DNA from: Lunularia cruciata
Taxonomy: Eukaryota > Streptophyta > Marchantiopsida > Lunulariales > Lunulariaceae
Length of the DNA stretch: 64,000 nucleotides
Assembly: GCA_948567375.1 (NCBI GenBank)
Contig: OX419762.1
Coordinates: 55,595,034 to 55,659,033 of the forward strand
Direction: 5' to 3'
Part shown: positions 44,638 to 54,526 of the stretch, piece after piece
Layout of the letters: every line of letters starts with the position of its first letter
Position numbering within the stretch: position 1 is the first letter of the stretch
Notes under the pieces: model-generated
The model's input: the letters and a program-made list of their open reading frames with translations, nothing else
Told to the model about the DNA's origin: nothing
Database searches by the model: none
Position numbers and translations under genes: made by a program

Positions 44638-47261
44638 CTAATCCAATCCAATGTCTACTTTGTCATCGGCTTTCAAACCCAAACCCAATATAATTTTACT
44701 TCCTACTACTTTTTCCTTGGGTCTTGTATCTTCTTCTTCTTCTACTAGATCCAGCAATTCCCTTTCTTGATCTGAAATTCCACTAGTGGGTAATCTATCT
44801 AACTCCTTATCTCCCGACCCACTCTTCTCTAATGTCTCCACTGGTAATTCCAAAGACATTTGTACTCCTACTTCATCTACTTCGGGTTTTGCTCTAACAT
44901 CCTTCCAAAGTTTTTCTATCTCTATTTTCACTAAGTCTAATCTAATCGCAATGTTGTCTTCTACTTCTAAGATTTTCCTATCTACACGAGTCCTAAGACT
45001 TATCAGCAGTGCGTTTAAATTTGTATCTTTTGCCTGTCTTTGCCTTGTCTCCTGCACCAACAATTTCAACTCGTGCAATCTCGTTTCTTCAATCCAAACA
45101 TTGGCCTCTGTACTCAACATTGCGTTCATCTTGAGGACAATCTCCTCCAATGGCTCCAATTGCATCTTCCTCTCTTGCTCTTGATCTGCAAGCCAGTCCT
45201 CCCTGTACATCGCCAACTCCGCTTCGAACTCGGCTTTCACCGTCTCCTTCTCCTTCTCCTTCTGTACAACCTTCTCCTCCTGATTACGAAGTAACTCTCA
45301 TAATCGGTCTTCTTCTCGGTATCGTGCCACCAACTCTCTTTGTCAGAGTTGCTTCTTCTCCTTGACACTCTCCATCACCCTATCGAGCTCTTGATCCTTT
45401 GCTGCTACTCTCGCCATATCATGAATTACTTCTACTCTTGAATCAACAAATTGTTGCTTCAAGATTTCATAATCCGCTACTTGTCTCTCCCTTGCTATGT
45501 TACTCTTCTTCAGAAGATCCTCTTGATAACTCACTTCTCTCTTCAGGTCTTCAATTACCTGACTTCTCACCACTGCCTCCGCTTGCAACACTTCCCTTTC
45601 CTCCTCACCTCGGGTTATACTCTTCTTCAACTCCAAGTTTTCTTCTTCTAATCTGGTCAATACCTGCAATACAGTCTTTACCTCCAGACATGTCAACTGC
45701 ATTTCCTTCTTGTATTCCATCTTTATCAGTAGAGGACATACTACATCCTGTAGGTACTCCACTTCATCGCTCGGGGTTACTTCTTCTTGTGTGGCCACTT
45801 CTCTTTGTACTTCTTGTTCATCCGATACTTGCCTTCTTCTCTGTAGTCTTCGTATTGGAATCAAAGCCTCACTTCCCGAGCTTTCACTTACCTCTTCCTT
45901 TGCCTTACTCGGCTCCGCTTCACACTTTGCCTTACGTCTTGACCAAACTCCTTGCTGTATTGCGATCTTCTTCTCTTTGGGCACAGTTACTTCGTCTTCC
46001 AATTGTGTGTTGTCTTTGGCTTCCATCTTGGCTTGCACTTCCTCTTCGTATTTGTCAGCCACTGGCACTGATGTCATTTCTCCTCCTTCATCACTATTGC
46101 TACTCGTATCTCCACTCTGCAGCGTTAGCTCAGGCTCCTCCTTGTGTTACGAGTCTTCAGTTTTTAGCTTAGCATCTCTTTTTGAGTCTTTGTCCTCCGA
46201 CTCAATCACCACCATACCTCGCCTCGGGTTGCCTCTCCGTGTCTTCTTAGGTTTCTTTGTGTCTTTGGCGTCATCTTGCCGACCCCTCTTCTTCGTAGTC
46301 GGGGTACTCACTGCGACCTCCACGTTCCTCTCCGTCTTCGCAAAGTAGTTGTCAGTGCTCCTGATTTGTAGGATGTATTGTTACTCCTCAACGTCGACTT
46401 CCTTTTGCACATCAGGATGGAAGTGCGATACCATCCGAGTCCACTCCGCCGAGTTCAGCAAGTTGAGCTCAAGGTAGAAGTGTGCTACAAACAGCACGAT
46501 ATAGTGTGGAGGCGACTTATCCCACAAATTCCACACCATCTGCCTTGTTCTCTTGTGAAAACACCGTGCCCAATTGATTGGTTCTCCTGCAAAAAGCTTG
46601 TGAAAGAACACCGCTTGGTGTTTCATCACATATGTGGTTTGCTCTGGCTTCAGGATAGCCATCAGTGCACTCACGATTCCTCTCTTCACAGGGTCTTTGT
46701 AGCTCTCAACCTTATACCCGTTCTTTGTCCTCTTTGACGAGAAGGCATCTCTCACCTCTTGGATCTCTTGAGCTATATCTCCCTTCTCCAAGAACGTGGC
46801 TCCCTGCTCCGAGCCTGCTTCCTTCCCGAGTACGAGTCTCCAATCCGACTCTATCCAGCGAGCCGGATTTCCTCTCTTCCTTCTTCCTCATATCCATCGA
46901 GACACTTGCTTTCGATGATTTCTTTCATGAATCCTGGAAAGCTTACATTCTAGTTCCATGCCAGAAATGTGATCCAAAGTCGGCTCGAGACTTTGATCCT
47001 CGCTATTACATCTAACCTCCAAATTGCATGATTTCTCATTGCGAATTTGGAGTTCTTCTTTCCTCCTCCCATCTCTTCTACCTTCTCACTCTCTCTCAAT
47101 TTCACTCTTGCGACTTCTCCTTTGCGCACTAACACAATTCCAACTCTATTTCCCTTCCCATGATCACCTGCAAGACGACTTCTCAAAGGCAAAGGAAAAT
47201 TACTTGACATTTTGTTGTTGCAAGTTTGATCTTTATAGAGTTGCACTTCTTCGCCTTCCAT
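44638..47261 (-). pseudogene. Family A U3 ORF, best preserved copy (about 874 codons)
   Basis: Starts at the ATG 47261 (MEGEEVQLY), 363 bases inside the LTR, and ends VDIGLD at 44638. N-terminal domain about residues 1-300: RLWITFLAWN, SFPGFMKEIIE, SDWRLVLGKEAGSEQGATFL, TKNGYKVESYKDPVKRGIVS, PINWARCFHKRTRQMVWNLW. Basic/acidic linker about 300-480. Coiled coil about 480-870, open at 45343-46077 and 44638-45240 (EEENLELKKSITRGEEERE; RTRVDRKILEVEDNI). About five in-frame stops and one frameshift near 46880. No signal peptide, membrane span or enzyme motif seen. From a genomic transcript it would be the last ORF, downstream of pol. Function unknown; a structural or RNA/chromatin-tethering role is speculation. 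Confidence 0.75.
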
Positions 47262-47623
47262 CACTTTGAGTTTCTACCGAGAAATCACACCTCCTGCATG
47301 CACCTGTCATTGTCAATCAACCTTTGTGCATATGGGCCGCCAGTTTTTGAACGGTCCCTTCTTGAATTTCTCGCCCCGACAAAAGGTTGTTAGACTATCT
47401 TCGCCTCGGGTTGAGCTCCTCCCAATACAAAGATAATTTACTTTGGGTTGTGTGCTGACAAGGCATTTCCGAGTACTTTGCATTATGACCCGAAGTCACT
47501 TTACTTCGGGTTTCATCCTGAAGACTCTTTTCTTTGCCTTCTTTGGCCAAACAGGCGCAATACGACTTCTCTATACACTTCTTCTCCTTTATTTTGGAAA
47601 AAGCAAAAAATGTGGGCACCACA

Positions 47624-47628
47624 AGAGC
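47624..47628. repeat. Target-site duplication AGAGC (right) of solo LTR
   Basis: Matches 43839-43843. Confidence 0.85.
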
Positions 47629-48042
47629 CAAAGAAGAAGGAGAAAAGGAAGTTACATCCGTTTTGGTAGAAGAGGAAGAAGTAGACATTGGATAAGATTC
47701 ATAATCGATTTGAGATTTGAATTGTCAAATATGAAGATTGGGTTGCAATTTTAGATATGGAGATTGTTAGGGACCGGTTAATTAGTTAGATAACAAGAAA
47801 AGTGCTCAGCCTATTTAAAGGAAGCATTCATAGTGTTGTGTTTTTCAGTATTTATATTTTTGAAGTTGATGAAGTGAAGTGTTGTATCTAAGTGCTCGTC
47901 ATTTCAACTTAATTCCAAGTATCAATCCTATGTGTGTGTTTGTGAGTGTTTGAAGAATTTTGAAGTGCAAGTTAGTGACTGTTGGATGATGGATTCCATA
48001 GCATTGATCTTCATTTTGTGTGTTTGATCTTGAGTGAAGAGC

Positions 48043-51000
48043 TATGACAACCCAACAAGTATCACTTTTGTGGTTATAAGGTAAATAAAGTTTGCTCCCA
48101 CAAAGATACGAGTAAGAAATGGTCAAATAACAAAGAAAATAGTATCAATATAGTTCTTCTTGGTTGCATCCTTAATCTCTTAGGTAGAAACCACACCCAA
48201 AAGAGAGTAACAAGCATTGACTCACAATCTTGTCATAATTTACATAGTCATAATCACAATACTATTTAATCTTTCCAAATCAACTTTGATTGTGATGATT
48301 TAGATTCTCACAAAAATGGCTACTTTACTACAAAATGATCTTGTCTCAAAACTGCATTTGACCTCTCCATTGAAGGCACAACTTCTTGATCAAAATTGCT
48401 TCACATCAAACTTGTGATGCACTCACAAATGCAAAATACTCGTGCTGCAAAATACAATCAACACTACAATTCCTCTCAGATTTGTCAAGGCATTGCTTCA
48501 ATTACACTTCCCTCAAGATCAAACACACCAAATGAAGATTAATGTTGTGGAGTCCAACATCCAACAAGCTCACAGACTTGCACTTTGAATTTCTCCAAAC
48601 ACTCACAAACACAAACATAAGATTGATACTCAAAATTAAGCTTAAATGATGAGCATTGAGATACAACACTTTGCTTTATCTATCTTCAGAAATTATGGAT
48701 ACTAAACAACATTTTGCTGCAAATGCCTCCTTTAAATAGGCTAAGCATTTTGATAGTTAATTGACAACTATATTGTTCTAAACAACTTTACCAACCTGTA
48801 GATCTAAAATGACAAAACACCTCTTCATATTTGGCCCTTCAAATCTCAAAGCTATGACTACTTTGCTCCAATGTCAACCTCAACTTTGGCTTCCAAACCC
48901 AATGTTCCTTCAAGAATTTCCCCTTCTTTGGGTCTCTCTTATACTACTCCTACATCTTCTATTTCTTCTATCTCTTCACTACAAATTGCAATTGAACTCA
49001 TGTCTAATCTATCTACATATTCATCTTCTAACCCTCTCTTCTCTAATGTCTTAGGTTATTCACTCAAAGACACTTGCACTCCAATCTTTGTTATTTTGGA
49101 CTTCTCCTCCTCCTTCATCTCACTACAAAGTCTATCTAAATCTGATCTTACTAATCTAATCAAAGACTCACGTTATCTCCTACTTCTAACATCTTCCTAT
49201 CAACTTGATCTCTTAGACAAATCAAAAGATTTTTCAATTTAGTATCCTTTGCCTTCCTCTTCCAAGTTTCCTACACAAGCAACTTCAATTTGTGCAGTCT
49301 AGGTTCCTCCAATTTATCTTGGCTTCAGTGCTGAGCATTGCCTTTAACTCCTTCACTACTACTCTTATTGCATCCGACTCCACACTTGTTACTACCTTCT
49401 CCTTACTTCTCTCCACCTCCAATTCATTCCAATACATCATCAACTCATCCTCAAACTTAGCCTTCAATTCTTCCTTGTCTTGTCTATATAGGACGAATTG
49501 ATCCTTGACTCCTTTGAGCAATCATTTCTCCTCCCGACTACACTCTATTAACTCTTATTGCCAAGCTAGGTCCTTCTCTACTGTGCTGTACTAACTCTTG
49601 CTTCATCACTGCTTCACTCACCTTTGAATGTATAACCTCCACTTGTGCATCAGCAATTTCTCTTTTCATTGTCTTGACTAATGCCATCTTCTCCTTCAAT
49701 TCATTGCTACACTTCACAAAGTTCTCCTTCAAGGCATCCAAGCTTTTATTCCAAAGAACTACTTCCACCCAAAGTTCTTTGGCTTCCTTCTCTCCTTGAG
49801 TTATGTTACTTCTTAACCCCATAGTTTGCTACGACTGTTAATTCATCCCTCACTTCTGGATGATAAATCTTCATCTCCACTTTCTTCTATTGCAAAAGCA
49901 CCAACAAAGGATACACAATCTTTGAAAAATACTCAAACCCCTTATATTTTCCTTTGTAGTCTCTTAAGTCTTCCTCTTTGGTAGGTAGTTCTTTGACTGG
50001 TGCTTTACCCCAAAGATGCAAACTTTGTATCTTCAATGTTTTGCCATCCAAACTCTCCTCTTTGGCTGGAGCCTTGCTTGGTCCAACAATGACCACTTGA
50101 GAACTTCTCTTTCCCCTGGCTGTGCTTGGAAATACCAAGGCACCCTCTTCTTCTTTCTCATACTCAAGCTTGTCTATTGGCAACTCCAAACATGACTTGT
50201 CTCCTCCTTCCTTATGGTCAATTGCCTCATGGAACTCATGCTTGTCCCCTCCAACTATCCCTTCTCTTGATTGAACTTTAGTCTCTCCTCCACTACAGCT
50301 ACTCAATTCTTTGCTCAACGGTGTAGATTCTTCTTTTGCTCTTGAGGCTTCTCCCTTTGACTCAATTTCTCCTTCTAATTCCTCCTCCAAAGTTGATTCC
50401 TTCACTTCTATCCGTGTGAGATTTGGATTGCATTTTTGTAGCTTTTGGGGCTGCTCCAACAAATTTGTCCTTTGGGTCCACTTCTCTTCCTAAGCATGGA
50501 GATATCCACTACTAGTATCTTCTCCTTTCCACTCTCTAGGTAATAATCATCACCTTCACTAACCTGCTTGATGTAATATTGTTCATCCTCATTTGCTTCT
50601 CTTTGTAGATTGGGGTAGAAGGGGACCACATTTTTCCTCTCTCTTCCTAGCTCAATAGGTTTACCTTGAAGTAGAAGTGAGCCACAAAGGGTATGAAGTA
50701 GTGGGGCTGCATATGCATTCTCCAAACGGTGATCATCTGCCCAACGCATTGGTGCAAACATTTTGCCCAATCCACCGCCTCTCCGACAAACATCTAATGG
50801 AAGAACATTGCTTGCTGCATTGTTACATAGGTGGTTTTCTTTAGCTTGAACATAGCCATCATTGCACTCACAATCCCTCTCTGCATTGGATCCTTATAAC
50901 TATCCATCTTATACCCATTCTTGGTGCAAGGTCTACTAAAAGAATTCCTCACCTCAATAGTTTCTTTTGAAGCGTCATGCGTTTGATACAAGGTGATACC

Positions 51001-51812
51001 TCCTACCTCTCTTGTTTCTCTTCCTAGGATTAATCTCCAATCCAACTCAGTCCATTGAGCTAAATTTCCTCTCTTCTCTTCATGCTTAGGCCCATCCTTG
51101 CAATTGCTAGTGACAATTTCTGCTATGAACCTTGGAAAACTCAAATTCCAGTTCTAGGCCAGAAATGTGATGTGAACTCTTGACAAGACTTGGATCCTTG
51201 CCTCTACATCTAATAAACACATTGCAAGACCTTTAACCACATTCTGCTTATTCCCTTTTGGGGCCATCGTGTGCTTCCTCACTCTTTGCTTATGAAAAAT
51301 CAAACCCAAGACTCTAACCCACTCCTCTTGTGTACTCACAGTTTGCATTCCTTTGGGTGGATTTTGAATAGGGATAAGATAGCATCTAGACATTGCAGCG
51401 CTTCCTCTTAGAAATCTCAATTTTATAGTCCTTTGTTGATTGATCATTCTTCAATTGCTTCTTTGTATTACTCATCAATTTTATGAGTTTGTTTCCTGTC
51501 ACTTTCAAGAACATATTGGTCCCAAGGTAGGCACTTTCTTCTTGCATACTTTCTTTATTGGCAGACCCTGGGAAAAGGTTCTTTGGATCAATGGCTGCGC
51601 CCCCGCCCCCCTCCCCAAAACGGCAAGCCTTTTGTCATTGTCTTTGTATTTCCATCTGTTCGACCCAAGTCCTTTTGACTTTGATCTAAGGTCTACTTTG
51701 GGTTTATGCCAAACACACAATTCTTGTATTTCTTCCCCATTTAGCTCTCCTTTGGCTTTACCAATGCACTTCTTCTTTAAAACTCCAAAAAACAAAAAAT
51801 ATGTGTACCGCA
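48043..51812 (-). mobile_element. Family A 3' LTR, 3770 bp, of a minus-strand element
   Basis: From TGCGGTACACATATTTTTTG (51812, element sense) to GTTGTCATA (48043). It has the full U3 ORF, the tail and a TATA-like box near 48730. The polypurine tract and pol lie immediately to its right. It begins inside the tail of the plus-strand LTR ending at 48042. Confidence 0.85.
48859..51447 (-). pseudogene. Family A U3 ORF in 3' LTR
   Basis: Starts at the ATG 51447 (MINQQRTIKLRFLRGS), 365 bases inside the LTR, and ends VEVDIGAK at 48859: about 862 codons. N-terminal domain open at 51154-51447 and 50794-51144: SRCYLIPIQNPPKGMQ, HKQRVRKHTMAPKG, VHITFLA, LSFPRFIAEI, LDWRLILGRETRE, CTKNGYKMDSYKDP, IVSAMMAMFKLKKTTYV. 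The acidic linker is continuous for 191 codons at 49887-50462 (LSSCSGGETKVQ, KEGGDKSCLELPIDKL). The coiled coil at 48859-49822 is broken by stops. Best copy for the N-terminus. Confidence 0.75.
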
Positions 51813-51828
51813 TACACCCTCCCTCAAA
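51813..51828 (-). other. Polypurine tract of family A element
   Basis: Minus strand TTTGAGGGAGGGTGTA directly before the LTR start. Same layout as at 9912-9927. Confidence 0.8.
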
Positions 51829-53975
51829 TATGAGCATCCTTGCAAAAATCAACATTGGGTTCTTTATACAAGGCCAAGTCCAACACTTTCTAACTCTCCA
51901 TCCGTTCACTTGAGTGGCAAAGGGATTGCACTCTTGGTTTGCAAGTTGAGCAGAGCCACTGTCATAAATGTGCATTGCATGATATGGCTCCATCCACCTT
52001 AGATGCAGCTTGCTTGGAAAAAATATTTGGTGATTTTCATATAACAACACCAAATCGCTCTCTTGAACAGCAATAGGCTTGATGCGCTTGTTGTGCCTAA
52101 CTTTCTGCTGGTCTTGTACTCCCTTTGTGGTTCGCATTGCATCGTCTCATTTCTCTTCTAACCACATTAGTTGATGGATCCAAAGATTCTAGCTTTCTTC
52201 TTCCAACAATCATTCCTCATAGAGAATCCAATATGATAGGACTTCAAATTCAATTGGCAATATGGGATGAAAGCAATATATCAAGAAGTAAGGAATTTTT
52301 TTGGTTGTGATCTTTTCACTCATTCTATATACCCACAAAGCTGTAGGTAACTTCATATCCCAATCGTAGGCATAATTGATTGTCACCTTATTCAAAATTT
52401 TGCATAACAATATGTTTGCTTTCTCCATTAGTCCATTTGCTTTTGGATTGTAAGGAGTTGTCTTTTGATGTTTAATTTAGAAGTAATTGGTTAATGTTTC
52501 CACCATGGAGTTCAAAAATGGGTCCTCCGATCACTGACCAATTCCACATGACATCTATAATGTGAAATGATGTTTTGGAAGAAAAATTCTATGACTATTT
52601 CCTCATTATCTCTCCAAGTTGCCTTGGCTTTGACCATCTTGGTAGCATAATCAGTGCACACCAAGATGTATCTCTTCCTTGTTAATTGGGTCACCAGTTG
52701 AATCAGACCCACAAAATCAATTCCCCATTTCTCAAATCGGGCCAATGGCAAAATTGGTCTCAAAAGCCATTGAGAAGTAGCTGTTGTCTTTCCTATTCAT
52801 TTGCAAGCATCACAACTTCATAAATAGGTGTGAGTGTCCTTATACATTGTAGGCCACCAATACCCTAATGAGAGATTATATTTAACAGTATTATTTATGC
52901 ATAATGTACTCTCGATGCTTTGGAGTGTAAGGACTCAATTACTCCTACGACTTCATATGCCTCCAAGCATCTCCAAAGTACTTTGTCTTCACCCATTTTA
53001 AATAAAATGGTGTTCAACTAGTACAATCCCATCTTCTTGAGGAAGACTGCACTCTACTCCAGGTCCAATCACTTAGGGCAACAACAAGTATGCAAATAAT
53101 GATATTTTGCCACATACCTTGTACTTTGCATTGCTATTAAATAATATAACTCTTCATCAAGAAACCAATCATTGATTTCCAAGTCTTGGTCTTGAGTTTC
53201 CAACCTAGGTAAGAAGTCTGCATTTGAATGTGAAGCTTTCTTCCTTACTTGTACAGTGTATGTGAATTCAACAAGATTCACCTTGCAATTTGCCCAGACA
53301 AATCTGCCTTCTTGACCAATTGTCATAGAGCATAATTTTCCACATAGAAGACAAATTTGTATCCCAACAAATAGTGGTGAAACTTCTTGCAAACATACAC
53401 CATTCCAAGTGTTTTTGTTTCAATTGCCAAATAGTTATTTTTTTGCAACTAAAAGCTGTTGGTTGGCATAATAAATTGGGTTTTCTTTCTACTTTTTGTT
53501 CTTCTGACTTAAGACAACTCCAATTTCCATGGATGAAGTGTCCACATACACATAAGATGGGGCATCCCAATTTGGAACCCTCATGATTGGTACTTCAACC
53601 AGTTTCTTTTTTCAACTCTTGGAAAGCTTTTTATTGTTCTACTTCCCACAAATAGTCTTTGGACTTCTTCAAAAGCTTTGTTAGAGGTGCAAAAAGCACA
53701 ACATAATTTGATACAAAGCATTTGTAGTATCTGACATGTCCCAAGAAGGCCCTCAACTCCCAAATTTTTTAGGAGATTCTAGAGCTAAGATAACTTTCAC
53801 CTTCTTGACATTGATTTAAATACCTTGGCTTGAGACCCAATGCCCTAAAATAATTTATTCCTTCATTGCAAAGAAGCATTTCTCTAAGTGTAATGACAAG
53901 CTAGCAAATTGACACCTCTCAAAAGTTTGGCAAGGTAATCTAAATGTATGTCTCTTTGCCCAAACACACAAAAAT
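51829..53975 (-). pseudogene. pol: Family A pol: RT end, RNase H, integrase (decayed)
   Basis: Minus strand in order: RT thumb (53975-53580), RNase H (about 53570-53069, FVWANCKVNLVEFTYTVQVR and KKASHSNADFLPRLE), integrase (about 52900-52210) and C-terminal region (52137-51829, VLLYENHQIFFPSKLHLRW). Integrase keeps KWGIDFVGLIQ, LVSDRRTHF and NGLMEKANI, so the catalytic D, D, E are present. The N-terminal part of RT is lost: just after the VFVCLG region (about 53970) the sequence switches to gag. The last frame, 51505-52137, is 210 codons long and reads into the LTR. Stops and frameshifts throughout the rest. Confidence 0.85.
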
Positions 53976-54526
53976 CACATAAGTGCAAGCATGTGTTGTG
54001 AAGAGCACATTTGCCTATGTAGTGGCACCTTCATTGGTTGGCATTTTTTCTTGTAGGAGAACTTTCCTCAATCATAATGAAATGCATATTCCTATTGGGA
54101 CCAACGTTATTATCTGGGTCATTCTATAAAAGTTCTCCGCATGCTTGAGTAATGATTCTCACTACAAATGAGATACCTCATATTGGGTCTAGGAGTTCCT
54201 TTTCCTCCTTTGGTTCCTCTTCTTCCTCAAAAAGGTGGATCTTGTAAGTGTTGGTTGTAGTTATTGTGCTAGGGAATAACATACATAACATGCGTTGTTA
54301 CTTCTCAAGGCTCTTGGTGCCTTTCAAGCATTCTACAATTTGCCATTATATGTTTGTATCTTCCACAATGGACACAATAATTTGGACTATCTAGGGTAGC
54401 ACGCTAAGCATTAGTGTATCCTTGTCCAAGGCGACATGTACAAGAGATCTCTCCCCTGGCAATAGTGTTCATTGGTTTCAGGCTGCTATGGTAGGTGGAG
54501 GTTCTCAAGTCATTCCAACTTCACCA
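53976..54526 (-). pseudogene. gag: Family A gag C-terminus with zinc knuckle, decayed
   Basis: The minus strand near 54380-54330 gives SPNYCVHCGRYKHIMANCRM, a CCHC zinc knuckle (C-X2-C-X4-H-X4-C), followed by LERHQEP and a stop. Upstream are ARGEISCTCRLGQGYTNA and other short pieces. It sits between a deleted RT and a truncated 5' LTR, so protease and the first half of RT have been lost from this element. Confidence 0.65.

Larger units (their letters stand above)
43844..47623 (-). mobile_element. Complete solo LTR of family A, 3780 bp
   Basis: In element sense it runs from TGTGGTGCCCACATTTTTTG (47623) to CCGGGTTGTCACA (43844), with 5-bp duplications AGAGC on both sides. No internal region is present, so it is a solo LTR left by recombination between two LTRs. 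It interrupts the U3 ORF of another family A LTR, whose frame resumes on the other side. U3 is about 3.1 kb with the ORF 44638-47261; a TATA-like CTATTTAAG lies at 44513-44521; R-U5 is about 650 bp. This is the reference copy for LTR limits. Confidence 0.9.
40878..48042 (+). mobile_element. Family A LTR (+), interrupted by a solo LTR
   Basis: It starts TGTGGTACCTACA at 40878. U3 with its ORF runs to 43843, is interrupted by the solo LTR 43844-47623, and resumes at 47624 with the last codons of the ORF (EEEEVDIG near 47690) and the start of the tail. It ends at 48042, where a minus-strand element begins. About 460 bp of the tail are missing. Confidence 0.75.

Noticed and set aside
44638-47261. 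The U3 ORF as a retroviral-type envelope gene
   Set aside because: Position 3' of pol fits, but no signal peptide, membrane span or furin-like site is visible; the C-terminal half is charged coiled coil.
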